Shown: positions 33,721 through 45,640, numbered from the stretch's first letter. The stretch: 64,000 bases of DNA from Bedellia somnulentella (GCA_963576735.1 OY755177.1:14260001-14324000), one strand, 5' to 3'. Notes: a model not told the origin generated them from the sequence alone. Numbers and translations are program-made.

Positions 33721-35848
33721 AAACTACTACAGTTCAGACAATCGGAACGTTGGCCCAGTGACATTGTCACGTCATTTCTAAACGTATTGTAAGGTGCGTA
33801 CGCATATTATTGCGTATTTTATTATGGTCTTTAGTTTTACACTTTTTAAATTCTAGCGGTTTGTAGGCATTATATATAATAATAATTGGAATTAACCAAC
33901 GAATATTTTAAATCACTTACGTGATATATTTAATTTTATGATAAAACTATAGTAATTCAACATGACGTACCTCCACATGTCACAACATGAACTTTTGTAC
34001 ATTTCCTTAAGACATAAAATTACATATAAAATTGTTACTGTGATGTTTTTGATTTACAGAATCATCAACCTATACACATTGTTTTAACTTTTATTACCAT
34101 TTTACACTTATATCTTAATATTTTTCACAAAAAGACTACTTTATTTTTATTTATAATAAATACTTGTTACTCAATAACTTCGTTTAATTTATTATTCATA
34201 AATATATTTTGTTTGTTTCAGGTATGCAGTTTTCAATGGACTACTGGCAGCAATTTCCACAACATTTTAATATTTAAACATTTTAGAGTGCCTTATCAGT
34301 TAAACAGAATGTACATTAATTTTAACGCCATAAGTAATAAAGAGACAGTTAACAGTGTCAGTATAAACAGACGATAAAATCCGAATGAATTGCAATTCTA
34401 TTTCGCAACGATAAACCTTGAGCAATGCAGATTTTAATCCATCATTCAAATACAATCTCCTCTCTGTAAATAAGTATTCGAAAAGGCACATCGATTCAGT
34501 TAGTATTATGTGGTAATAGCTGACGATGCTCACGCACTTTTTCAATAAGCAAGGTAATAGTAGGTAGTGCTATCGTCTACAAACAAATGCTCTCACGTAT
34601 GTAATAGACGATAAATGTACCGCACGGCGAAACGTGATCATCTTAACACCTACGTGTTCCTTTTGCAAAACACATTCTTTTTTAATATAAACTAGGAATA
34701 CGAAATCTATTTACCTAACCACCGGTGTAATTGTGAAACAAAAAGTCATACTTGAAAGAGGCGACATTATCGAACACAAAGTTTTGAGACGCGTGTAGGC
34801 TTAACAGGGTATTCTGATCTGGGAACAGAACGGTAACACGATGATTGTTATTCTAAAACCGTATATCCCCTACCGACAGAATAACTAAGTATGCGGTGAA
34901 GACGAGCTAAGCACTTCGGTGCGATTATAGGCTTTATTGCTTGAAGGATAACGCCATACATTTGTGCGAATACTAAGGATATCTTCTCATCAACTTTCGA
35001 ATTCTTCTCCATAGACATTCTGTGTGAGTACATTCTTATATTCCATCAACATAATACATACATATTTAATGGTGTAGAAAAAAGCCCCGGGCGTTGAACT
35101 CAAATCCCAAAGTGTTGCGGCTTTGAAGTTTTGCATGTATAAATGATGAATCCGCATTGTGCTAACCGGCTTTCGGTGTAACATGTATAAAGAAGATAGT
35201 GGGCTGGATTAACTTTCATTAATATTACAAACCAATCTATAGGGTGAGTTTGAAACTTACGCTTTATAATAAGTAAGATTGGCAAGTTAAAAGATTAAAT
35301 TTGGGGTCACATAATTATTTTGTATAATATCTTTCGTTTCACTTTAGGAAATTAAGATTGTTTGGACCATAGATTTATATATATGCTTTTATCTTATCAC
35401 TGAACAAAAGCAAACTACCGATAAAATATATCGTTGAAGTATTACTATTGTATTTTCTTATTTAATGCAGCATTTATGTATCGTATATATTTAGTTATTT
35501 CAAACAAAATGGATACATAAGATTAAATTTATAAAGTTGTTAAGAGTCGGTCCTTAATGCATCTTGTGTAGAACTGAAATGGTTGTTCGTAACAAGAAAC
35601 AGGGCACTGTAACATTTCTGTGAAATTACTTACGAAGTGGGAACTATGCGCTTGGGTTGCTAACTTTGTCCGGGGATTTCGCTAAGTCTTGTAACAGTGG
35701 TTTGGGCCATCTCACTCCTTGAACAATCTCCTAAGTAGCATGCATATAAGGAGATAATTTGAGTGAAAGATATCCCTATATTTAGTGTTAGAATTGGGTC
35801 ACAGTTCCTCTTGTCGTTAAACGTACGGGATTATAATAAAAAGTAAAA
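33721..35848. other. AT-rich; one splice-acceptor-like site
   Basis: No supported gene. At 34200-34222 'tttgtttgtttcag|gtatg' is an acceptor-like sequence followed by short frames ending within 60 bases. At 34848-35018 a reverse frame reads MEKNSKVDEKISLVFAQMYG and on; it has no recognised motif. Confidence 0.35.
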
Positions 35849-36079
35849 CTGTGTAGTTTAGGATTAAAATAGCACTCACTCATATGGTCCTGTGGACTTT
35901 ATAACAGTCAACTAAGGGTACTGAGGATTCTAAACTGAATGTTGGGCGATGTTGGAGACCATCGCCAACCATCCTTAATTTTGCAAACATTTCCCCACTC
36001 AACTTTTAATAGTGACTTAGGAATTTCTCATAGTAAAGCTATGCACCCCTGTTAGAGATTCATCGCGGTGAATATAGGT
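35849..36079 (+). repeat. famA copy, full length but strongly decayed
   Basis: Order of landmarks kept: ctgtgtagtttaggattaaa, 'gtcaactaagggtactgagg', 'gttgggcgatgttggaga', 'ccccactcaacttttaatag' and 'catcgcggtgaatatagg'. Many substitutions and small deletions. Confidence 0.75.
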
Positions 36080-38253
36080 AAAAGAAAAGTTAGTTTGTAT
36101 TATTTTTGATTTTTTTTATGTTTTTTTAATGATATTGATACCGTATAGAGAGCAGTGAAAACTTTTGTTGAAAATCATGATATGATACTGCAATGGTTTG
36201 GTAAAAATACACTCGTGTTGTATGTGTATTTTTGCATCTTAAATCAGTGAAAACCAATGGTTTCCACTGTGACGTCGCTGAATAATAATGTTGAGAGGAA
36301 ATGAAAGAATCCAATCAGATCGCAGAATTGAGTTATGATTTACGGAGGTCAAATCCAAGCTCTATCATGGCAATAAATTTAAATTCCATTCTTTTAAAGC
36401 GCGGAGGAAATTTATGTCACAAATCTTTGAAATACAGATCGAATAGCTATGCCATTTTATTTTACTATGAAGCCTTAAAATACTTTGATGTCGGCATCTC
36501 GATACGATCTATGAAAAGTATCCTTAGATTTTACAATGTTCGCTTTAACCTCTGAAAAGTAACTTACGTAATATCAATATGGAACTAAAAGCTATCAAAC
36601 AGCCAGTTTATTAGATACTTGACTGACATCTTTTCCTAGCTAACATAAAATGACACTTTCTTCAGGGAATTTAAGCGATGTTATAAGAAAGCATTTAACC
36701 TTTTGTTATGCTTTGGTTTAGTTTAGCAATTGATCTCTAATATTATTAAAGCTGTTATCTTAATATTACAGACAGACATTCCAATTTTACTTATGAGTTA
36801 TAGAGATAAAAACAGAAGATCAGAAAAACTTAAATGTGCTAAATTTCCATGGAAATCAAACCAAATACACGTTAATGAGTTATCAACCCCATTGCCCTCC
36901 AATCCTTAAAAGCCAAGACGCCTTAGTACCACTACATTATGCCACATTCACAACAAGGCACCAGGTAGCACTATTCAAAGCCATTACATACATAATGTTC
37001 AGTTCATACTCAATACCAGTTAGTTAGTTTACAGCTGAATTCACAGATGAAACGCTGATGTTGAATATAGATGCAGCGTACTGTAGAAGTTAGTGCCTAA
37101 TGACTGTTTGAACTTCTGAACCTCTCTATACCACATCTGGAATCATAATCACGATTTATGAGAATCCAAATTGACTTTCCAAGCATAATTAACTTATGCT
37201 AGGACTCATTTAGTAGATAAACTTATTAAGAGTGTGTATGTGTGTGAGATTTTTTTAACGTGGCAATATAACAGGATCGGACGGGTAAACTATTAAAAAA
37301 TACAATAAAAATGGAATAAAAAAGCTTCTGAAGATTACTTACGCACCAAAAATGCACTCGTCTGGAGTCGTGACTCATAGTCTTTACGAATCATAAAAAT
37401 GAGTAACAATCTAATTTTATCTACTTGATTGAGTTACCGATACATGTTCATTTGTTAAACGAGAATAGGACAAAAAGAATGCTCGATTTACTATATATAT
37501 TGAATATGTTAAAAAAGTAGACAACTTTTATTAAAGTTTCAAAGAATAGTTTGTCTTCCCATCTTTGTTTGTTGCAAAGTTGCTTAAACAAAAAATACAA
37601 AATCTCACCCATTGCTTCTAAATTGCTAAATGTATCTTTAACAAACGCAACGGAACCCTCGAAAAGCTGGCATAGATGTTTCTGTCAGGCTGTCAAGGAA
37701 ACCCCGGTTTTTTCCTAAACTTCTAAATAGGGACTACAAGCGCTTAACGCGATAGAAAAGAAAGGCTTTTTGTTTTATTTTCACCAAATATTCTCGGTTT
37801 ATATGTCTCGTAGTGAGACGAGCATAAGCTTCTGTACATTATATATTCAAAAAGGATTTAGATATTTCATATACGAATATGGCGTGGTTAAATTTGAATT
37901 CCTGGAATAAAGAATTATTTTCTGAATGTTTATTACAATATTTTAGCTTAGTTTTAAATATGTAAATACCGGTATTGGGTTTCGCAAAGTTTCATTTTAG
38001 AAAGGTTTTGGTGTTTAGAGGTTTCGTGAAACTTAGTACCTGAATCTGATTACGGTTTTAGACAATTTATCATTTAACAAAATTATTTTTAACTGGACTA
38101 GAGCCAATAATTAAAAAAATATGTTACCTTAACAATTGGAACTTAAGATCTATTTATTTCTATTTTTAAGAGTTAACTTAGTTTGGTGGTATATTGCAAG
38201 CTTGAATCAACAGATTTTCTGATAATTGAGATACTTCCGTGCTTCCAAGCATG
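36080..38253. other. AT-rich, nothing recognised
   Basis: About 2.2 kb without a supported gene or repeat. The frames present (for example 36301-36555) are of chance length. Confidence 0.45.
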
Positions 38254-38575
38254 CGTTAGGTCGTCGGTGCCGGTTACTATCACGTTAGATGTCTTAGTCA
38301 GCCAAGCCAACCAGTATTATATTAGTCCAGCATGATGGACTATGGTCAGTCCACCAAATTCCGGGTAAGCCCGAATCCCTCAGTGTAGCCATATACGGCT
38401 GCGATTAATGTAACAGTTTGCTTATTCAAAGTGGCGATAGACCTGTCTCTAATCGCATCAGTCCACTGTCCAATCTAAACGTAAGTACTCTGAACATCAG
38501 GTGACTAAAATATAACATGCTGTTCAGAAGTACTAGTATCTCAGCCACCGCTGCATATACGTCGTAAAAGTTGAG
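38254..38575 (+). mobile_element. Composite repeat: famF head joined to famB-like 3' half
   Basis: 38254-38400 is famF (gtcgtcggtgccggttacta, cagcatgatggactatgg). From about 38435 it continues as famB: 'ggcgatagacctgtctctaa', 'ccactgtccaatctaaacgt', 'ctgaacatcaggtgact' and 'tgttcagaagtactagtatc'. It ends at a decayed catatacgtcgtaaaag. The ccccttcgggg hairpin is broken. Either a real family uses the famF head with the famB 3' end, or two insertions abut. Confidence 0.6.
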
Positions 38576-38640
38576 TTTAAGAGCCACTAAAGATATCTGC
38601 CGACCAAAGAATCGTATTCAGGAAAGGCCAGTAAGTTCAC

Positions 38641-38868
38641 GTACACAAAATTAAAATTCCACGAGTCCCTGCGAGCATCTTTTACGAAGCGATTTCAAGG
38701 TTGACAGGTTTCTGGCCATTCTACCGCCTCGGTGCGGTTTGGCCCAACTTTGTAGGTAGCATCTGCTTTGTATACCTTCTTCACTGTCGTTTTTTATCCG
38801 ATTCAGATGCGAATAGAATGCCGAATTTAAATATGACGCAATGGCTAGGGATTGTGAGGATTGCTTAA
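38641..38868 (+). CDS. Unrecognised open frame of 75 codons without ATG start
   Basis: Open from just after a TAA at 38632-38634 to the stop at 38866-38868, in a GC-richer patch. The translation includes IPRVPASIFYEAISRL, TGFWPFYRLGAVWPNFVG and CFVYLLHCRF. The first ATG is near the end. The frame is preceded by ggcca|gtaagt, a good donor for an upstream exon in a different frame, and is followed at once by the MITE. I recognise no family; a repeat-derived frame is as likely as an exon. Confidence 0.2.
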   Translation, partial: VHKIKIPRVPASIFYEAISRLTGFWPFYRLGAVWPNFVGSICFVYLLHCRFLSDSDANRMPNLNMTQWLGIVRIA

Positions 38869-38882
38869 CGGTTTAAGACTAA

Positions 38883-39020
38883 CGACCGATTTCTGAATTG
38901 AGTATTCCAGCTGAGAACAACTTAAGTATCGTTCTGTTGCATTGAAATCTTAAAAACTGAATGAGACAAAACGATACTTAAGTCGTTCTCAGCTTGAATA
39001 TTCAATTCAGAAATCGGGCG
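38883..39020. mobile_element. Foldback MITE with TAA duplication (PIF/Harbinger-like), copy 2
   Basis: A 138 bp near-perfect palindrome: cgaccgatttctgaattgag at the left, and ctcagcttgaatattcaatt then cagaaatcgggcg at the right. It is flanked by TAA at 38880-38882 and 39021-39023. Better preserved than the copy at 4622-4736, it extends the arms to about 50 bp, including acttaagtatcgtt. Confidence 0.8.
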
Positions 39021-39023
39021 TAA

Positions 39024-39892
39024 GTCCGTCTATGTTAAAAAGAATAAAATCTATAAGTTGCCCCTCCCCATACTTGTTTTTAGTTTTTAGATACAAACTA
39101 TTTTTCATATTCATCCACTTGTTCTAGCCTTTACGCAAAAATCAAGATATTATACATAAAAAATAAATACGCGAATAATCATATGCAGTGGGATAAATAT
39201 AATTTAGGTATTTTTATAACAAAATGTCATTGCATTATTAAACGTGTTATATGCATGGTGGTAAAAGATCTTGCTAATTTTCTTTCTTCTTACATTTTTT
39301 GCATTTCAATAAATTTAAGTTGACAGGCCTAGACAGGCTGCTGTCCCAAATATATTCAACGTAACCTTTCTTTTATGATTCATTGTCTGCCAGGTAGTTA
39401 AGGTGAGGTATCTGCTTAAAAGAGGTTTCTAAAAACGATTATATTTTGTATTTTTAAACACATTTATCATTGCCGTGGGAAATATTTGTAGTTATTGTAA
39501 CATCACTAAATGTAATTGTTCTCATGGAGGTATTGTCTTGCAAGAACGTTGACTAAGCATCAAAAACTGCAATTCTGCTTATAGAGCCTACTTCCTGTTT
39601 ACTTAACATAATAATCTCAGTAAAGCTTTTGTCAGATTATACTTCAATTAATAGAGTGATTCTATGATATATCGTAATGTTGTAATTACATGACAACGCT
39701 TTTGGCTCATATTAATGTGTTATTTATTGATTCAATAGGCGAATATCAACTATACAACGCAGACGTTAATTTTACAATTAGTTTTTGACTCTTGTTTGAA
39801 TGGACTACCTTTGACTTTACATACATAAGTAGATAATTGTGTAAATACACCACACCATATAAAACTTATCCTAAAATAAGCAACCACAAGAC
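39024..39892. other. AT-rich, nothing recognised
   Basis: No supported gene or repeat. Confidence 0.45.
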
Positions 39893-40028
39893 TAAGCACG
39901 AGCGTTATTTTATCGTTACTCTGTCGGTTAGAATAAGATAAAAGTATACGATACTATGTAAGTCTGACAGGGATGGCTGTTTTATACCGTGAGTTATCTA
40001 GTTAAAAGGTCGCTCGTGCTAGCAATGC
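39893..40028. mobile_element. famG TIR element, copy 2
   Basis: Matches 24523-24660 end to end: agcacgagcgttattttatc, 'gtcggttagaataagat', 'gtatacgata', 'gggatggctgttttata', and aaggtcgctcgtgctagc at the right. The left and right ends are inverted relative to each other over about 10 bp (gcacgagcg / cgctcgtgc). Confidence 0.7.
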
Positions 40029-40280
40029 AGCTTAATTATTGTACTTACTGAAAGAAATATAATTGGTCTAATCCGATGTAACTGTTAAATGAAGCTAGCG
40101 GCACTCCTCTTTGTTTTATTTTCTAACAAAAAAGGTTTACTAGACTACTAGTTGGTAAAAATGTGTGTGTTCGAGTTTTGATAACATCATGAATTTCCCG
40201 TACACTCGTCTTGAGCTTTGTTATTATATAGATCAGAAATTTTGAGATAAAACATTTTTGAAATTATGTCAATTGGCTTT

Positions 40281-40470
40281 GCTGTGTAGTGTCGGCTCAG
40301 AATAGCACTACCCCATTTCTTCCGGTGGGTATACGTAAGAGGCGAATAACGGTATTGGGGCTTTAAGGGATTTTTGGCGATGCGGTTGGAGACCCATCAC
40401 CAACAAACTTTATTTCACCATCTTTTCCCCACGCAACTTCCAAAACTGGCTGAGGAATTTCTAATTCCCT
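40281..40470 (+). mobile_element. famA copy, 3'-truncated
   Basis: The 5' end gctgtgtagtgtcggctcag is intact and younger-subfamily landmarks follow. The copy stops at 'gaggaatttctaattccc' without the ctctggctacccc hairpin or tail. Loss of the 3' end is unusual for a retroposon and points to later deletion or conversion. Confidence 0.85.
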
Positions 40471-41572
40471 TTTCCCTAATCAACACCACTTCCTCTGGAC
40501 CTGCCTGACAAATCTACCTCCTACGCATACATTATTATTACATACGTTTACGTACAAACGTTTTATATTTTAACTGCGTATTTTGATGTATTTTATTAAA
40601 TTTTTCGAACACACACAACTATAGACATTATTTAAAACATTTTACATCTGACTTCAGAGAAAGTGACAATAAAATTACATTGAAACTATTCTCCTTCCTA
40701 GTCAACGTAAAGACATAAAGATCAATACGAATAGTGTGGATAGGAAGCAAATGCGAACCCCAGGCCTTTACACGGCCGGTTTGTCCGGGTGAGTTGGCAG
40801 GACAGGTGTAATTCTTCCGCGTGGCTTGTTACACTAACGGGCCCCGCCGTACGTACGTATGCAAATACAGATTTTTTATTCCTTTTGAGAGCTCGTTATT
40901 CATTCTGCGAGGTGCAGACTGATTGTTGGACGTAGAACTGAAAGTGTAATAGGTTTTGCTAAATATTTTTGGTTTTTTATCACTTTGCGATCCGTTCCGG
41001 CTTCGCAAGGGTAGCTAGGTTCTGAGCAATAATTTTGCTTCCCATTGGTGAAAGAGGGATAAATTATTGATTTGGGTAGAGCCAAAGATTAGTATTGAAA
41101 AGCTTTAAAATATTATGCAGAAACATTGCGCACACCTAAGTGCTTGTTTCAAACAACACTCATGTTCCCAAAATGACGGAGAAGTTTCAAAATCTATGGT
41201 TTTTATATGTTTTTCATGCACATCCTCTACTAGCAGTATCATCCACAATAACTTTATATATACATTCATCATATAAATATCATGTACAAGGAATATATGC
41301 GATGTTATAGTTATACTCAAACAAGAGCTGATAACTGTACTTGCGTATTACAGCTATAGGGACAAAAAGTGCGACGTAAGATTGAACACTCGACTACCGA
41401 AAGAGAAACTTAATCGAGTTCTGACTAATCTTGTTATATATGTACCTACAAATGATATAAGCCAATACAAAAATAACGGTAGTTAGTGATTTTTTCAAGG
41501 CGATGATGTAGTTGCTTCCCCTTGTTACGATTTTAATATGAAACGGCAAGTAACATATCAAATCTTAAGAGC
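40471..41572. other. Mostly AT-rich, nothing recognised
   Basis: No gene is supported. Around 40760-40850 the composition rises ('aggcctttacacggccggtt', 'gcccagg'-like and 'cgggccccgccgtacgtacg'), with no frame or second copy. Confidence 0.35.
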
Positions 41573-41734
41573 TTATTCCATTTGACTGCATGCAGACGTC
41601 TGAAAGTCAAAGCATCTGCATGCAGACTAGTGGAATAACGTTCAGAACGCTAGGCTTCTGAAAAGTAGAGCAAGTTTGGCTCCTAGCTCACTAAATTTTT
41701 AGTAGCTCCGTCTCAGGATGGTGGAATAACGTTC
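41573..41734. repeat. Foldback and direct-repeat cluster
   Basis: Arms 41573-41595 (ttattccatttgactgcatg...) and 41616-41638 (ctgcatgcagactagtggaa...) are inverted with few mismatches. A 14 bp direct repeat, gtggaataacgttc, occurs at 41630-41643 and 41721-41734. ctgcatgcagac occurs twice. This may be a small MITE with nested ends; no second genomic copy is in the window. Confidence 0.5.
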
Positions 41735-42400
41735 TTAGCTGATGATGTGCGTATGTTTTATGTACAGTAAGCAAGTAACTTGATATTTCTATTTATTGCT
41801 TTTTGGCTTAATTTAGATCTAAATGCTTATTGCCCTCTGAAACAGTAACACATACTGCGTAATAGTGTTTATTGCACGTCTGATGTTTTTAAAGAGCATA
41901 TAAGTTAAAAGAAGGGTTTGTTGGTACCATTATATGAAACACTCGTGTGCGTATAATTAAATTTTATAAAAATATTGTAGAAAAAAAACGAATTAAAAGA
42001 TTTCTAACAAAGTTAACGCAACTACTTTCGAGAGTAAACATATTGGTTAACACTTAATGTAAAACAAATATTTGTGCCAAACACAATCTCGTTCCAAGTA
42101 CTAAGACGACAAGTTTCACAAAGAGACAAACGACCTGTTATAAAGAGCATTGTCATTTTTAGATATTATAATAATTATTTAGCAACGGATCTGACGAAAT
42201 GAAACTAGTTTCTGATGGATCAAATGTGTGCAATGACGTTTGAGGTTCTACGCCTAATTGCACAAGTTACCGGTTACTTAAATGAATAAATTATATGATC
42301 TAATTACTCGATAGTACCACATACTCGTACGACATATGTGCCTTTACGTTACAGTTTACAATCCCATGTATTTTCGAAACTGGCGAAAGTGACCTAAAAT
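41735..42400. other. AT-rich, nothing recognised
   Basis: No supported gene or repeat. Confidence 0.45.
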
Positions 42401-42439
42401 ATAACTTAAGACATCAAACCCTAAATAAATTTATAAACA

Positions 42440-42693
42440 GCATACATACATATACTAACGGCTATAAATCCCTAGAAGGGGTAGCCAGAGCTAAGGAACT
42501 AAAAGTTCCTCAGCCACTTTTGGAAAGTTCAGTGGGGAAAAGATTGTAAAATAAAGGTTGTTGGTGATGGGTCTCCAACCGCATCGCCCAAAAATCCCTC
42601 AATAGCCCCAATACCGTTAGTCGCCTCTTACGTACACTCACCGGAAGAAATGGGGTAGTGCTATTCTAAGCCGACACTACACAGCAAATAAGA
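42440..42693 (-). mobile_element. famA copy, full length, with a 39 bp flanking duplication
   Basis: Complete reverse-strand copy of the younger subfamily: tail catacatacatatactaacg at the left, 'ggttgttggtgatgggtctc', 'ttagtcgcctcttacgtaca' and 'ccgacactacacagcaaat' at the right. The flanks 42401-42439 and 42694-42732 match at 36 of 39 positions. Confidence 0.9.
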
Positions 42694-42732
42694 ATAACTT
42701 AAGACATTATACCCTAAATAAATTTATAAACA

Positions 42733-43497
42733 AGTAACTAAATTTATGAGTGTATTCGGTGCAACTATTACGAGTACTATCATAATAAAATAATGATAAT
42801 GGATTACATAAGATACACATATGTACTTACATGGCTTAGAACCCACATGATTAATAAATGATAAATAAGATATATAAATGAAAAGGTAACTTATTCACAA
42901 ATAATGATTCATCCAACAGACCCATTGATCTGAAAATGCCAAAATTTTAAGGCAATATAAAATATATATCACCAAAAATGCAAATAAAGAATGATACTAG
43001 TAATACCTTATAAATAAAACAAATTCACCAACAAGTTTCTGTATGTTTTAAAATAGCTTAAGAATGGCAAAAAACTTAGAGCCAAGCCTATGAACGGGCA
43101 ACATCGTGATATACACAGCCTTGTATCACCTAAGAATGTCATCATCTCACAATATGACTAAGCTAGTAGCTAAAATAACTAAGAACGTAAGTTTAAACCA
43201 CACTATTACCAATATTACCACCCAATTACCCTTTCGTGTCATTCAACTGCCTAGAAAAGTGGCGTATTTTCACTTTCAGCGGCAAATGATATTTCGAAAC
43301 ACTACAATCAGAGTTCACCGCAAGATTGTCTTGTTAGTTTGAACTTCCTCTTTGAGACTTTGCGTGAAATTATTGCTCGTTTACAGTGTTATAATAAAAA
43401 AAACTCTTTATTGCACATTACAAAAAAAAACAACAATTTCAAAAAAATGATCGGTACAAAAGCCAAAGTACAACTGGCGGTCTTATCACTAAGAGCG
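42733..43497. other. AT-rich, nothing recognised
   Basis: No supported gene or repeat. The frames at 43106-43342 and 43339-43542 have no motif. Confidence 0.4.
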
Positions 43498-43537
43498 ATC
43501 TCTTCCAGACAACCCATATCTCTTCCAGACAACCCAT
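43498..43537. repeat. Tandem duplication, 2 x 20 bp
   Basis: The 20-base unit atctcttccagacaacccat is repeated twice, back to back and identical. Confidence 0.9.
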
Positions 43538-43564
43538 TATAGCATACTAGTACTCTTATTATAT

Positions 43565-43710
43565 GTGCCTGGCTTAGAAAGGACTGACCGGATTCGTACT
43601 ATGGGTGTCTTAATAGGGGACTAAGAGTATTGGGACATATTAAGTGATTTTTGGGTATTTTATTTTACAATATTTTCCCGATTGAACTTCCAAAAATGGC
43701 TTACTATTTT
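43565..43710 (+). repeat. famA fragment, decayed
   Basis: Landmarks 'cctggcttagaaag', 'ggggactaagagtattggga', 'gtgatttttgggtatttta' and 'ttgaacttccaaaaatggct'. The 3' end is missing. Confidence 0.7.
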
Positions 43711-44154
43711 CCAATTCTGACGCACTTGTGCTTACTCCGTTTTGGAATTGACAGCAGGGATAATATATCTAGTTTAAATACTGAAAGACTAGTATCTAAA
43801 AAAATATTTAACGGCAAATTAAACAATGAGCTAATATAAAATAACGCTTCATATATTGTTTAGTCATACGATAAACTAACAACACACTGATAGTTCCAAA
43901 ATAATATTACCTCAATTTTGTTATTCCATTGAATTAGGTGCTACATCGCGGAAATATTTTATTATTCGATAACAAAGCAATTTCTGGTCTTACCATGTTT
44001 TTGGTAGAAAAGAGCCCAAATATCTTTGCTTTTAGCTCTTTTATATAAATGCCCACACATTATAATCATTCAAATATTGTATAAGTTTTAGGGAGATATG
44101 TTTTATGCTTCTGACATTGTAATTTTAAATCATGTTACTCATATCAACATTCAA

Positions 44155-44745
44155 AGAGGTAATACTTCTGAACATTACGTGACACTTTGGCCACCTAGTG
44201 CTCAGCGTGTCAACGTCTGCTTAGACAGGGTAACCACGTGATAAGGTATGGCTTATGCCTGCTTTTTACGATTACACTGACACATGACTAAGAGCAACTC
44301 AGCCAAATCGATGGATGTTTCCTCACGATATATCGCTAGCCATTAACATACATACATACATACATACATACATATGCTCACGGCTGTAAATCCCATGAAG
44401 GGGTAGCCAGAGCTAGGGAATTAGAAATTCCTCAGCCACTTTTGGAAGTTGCGTGGGGAAAAGATGGTGAAATAAAGGTTTTTGGTGATGGGTCTCCACC
44501 CGCATCGCCCAAAAAATCCCTTAAAAGCCCCAATACCGTTAGTCGCCTCTTACGTACACCCACCGGAAGAAATGGGGTAGTGCTATTCGAAGCCGGCACT
44601 ACACAGCAGCCTTGGTAAATTAATTACACATTTACTATAGAATAGACACATAGGTGTAAGCCCGACTCAGAGTTTGAACAAGTGTCTACTGCCTGCATTA
44701 AAACTGGTGCCGGTTTTTGTATCACTGAGCTATCGCGTTTTTGGG
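44155..44745 (-). mobile_element. famB SINE, full length but split by famA
   Basis: Left piece 44155-44347 covers the 3' and middle part ('aggtaatacttctgaacatt', 'tgcttagacagggtaaccac', 'acgattacactgacacatga', 'gatgtttcctcacgat'). Right piece 44609-44745 resumes at 'ttggtaaattaattacacat' and contains the head: ggtgtaagcccgactcagag (B box side) and tcactgagctatcgcg (A box side). The boxes are decayed, so this is an old copy. Confidence 0.8.
44348..44608 (-). mobile_element. famA copy, full length, nested in famB
   Basis: Long (catacata)n tail at 44348-44373, then gctcacggctgtaaatccca and all younger-subfamily landmarks to 'agccggcactacacagc'. It interrupts the famB copy between 'cattaac' and 'agccttggtaaatta'. 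The well-kept tail and sequence agree with a recent insertion. Confidence 0.88.
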
Positions 44746-45640
44746 TAAGTCATATTACCATATTCTTCAAATTCATTTAGACTATAATAAGGTCGCATCT
44801 GCCTCAAGACCAAAATCCGTATATATGATATCCAGAAGTGTGTCACCAACATCTATGAGTCAGAGATGTAAAAGAGGACATCGATGTTTTGAGATGTTAC
44901 GGTAAATACTGGTTCTGTACTTAGGTGCTTTTACATTCCGTTCTTTAACAAGTTATTAATATATTCAACCTGCTTTTCACAGGTTTCATACTTTTTCAAA
45001 TTGGTCTCAGTTAGCTATAAAATGAAAATGCATGGTGGGAATGTTATATTATATTTTTATTGCTGTGTAGTGTCGGATATAAAATTTTCGGTTTCTGTTT
45101 GATTAAGTTTTGCCTCAGTTTCGCTAATTAAAAAAAACAAGTCGGCCTTGCAATACCACATATTGCATATAGCATGGCAATTTATTAATACATTATTGTG
45201 AAAGCAATACAACATAAAATACTTACATGCACATCTAAAAATAAGTGTTTAAAACTTATGATTCATTCTTGAACGGCTACCATTCAGAATCATAATGGCA
45301 ATCGGTCACATAAAAAGGGAATAAGAAAGTTTTAAAAGGTCCGGCCGGATGCATACGACAAACACAGAATAATAATGCAACTGGCCCATTATCTAGCTTT
45401 TACCAAAGGTTGTATAAAACGACGTCACTATAAATCAATTCTGCTACAACAATCTGGTGTCTTGGCTGACTAAATAGAACACCATACAATGTTTTACAAC
45501 GAAGGTGAAAACTTTTTTCTACTTTATTTTATTGAGTAAAGTACTTTATATGTATTATTATACAGCTTAGATTAAAAATAACCTACGGCTGTCGCACAAT
45601 TCAAAATAGTGGAGCCCTATCGAATCCTATCCCTAATCCC
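44746..45640. other. AT-rich; one 5' famA scrap
   Basis: At 45062-45077 'gctgtgtagtgtcgg' is an isolated famA 5' end followed by unrelated sequence. Nothing else is recognised. Confidence 0.45.

Noticed and set aside
34200..34270. Terminal coding exon after tttgtttgtttcag
   Set aside because: The acceptor-like site is good, but every frame after it ends quickly or is AT-driven, and no matching donor exon is identifiable.
44348..44373. (catacata)n as an independent microsatellite or repeat array
   Set aside because: It is the tail of a famA copy; the same tail follows other famA and famC ends.
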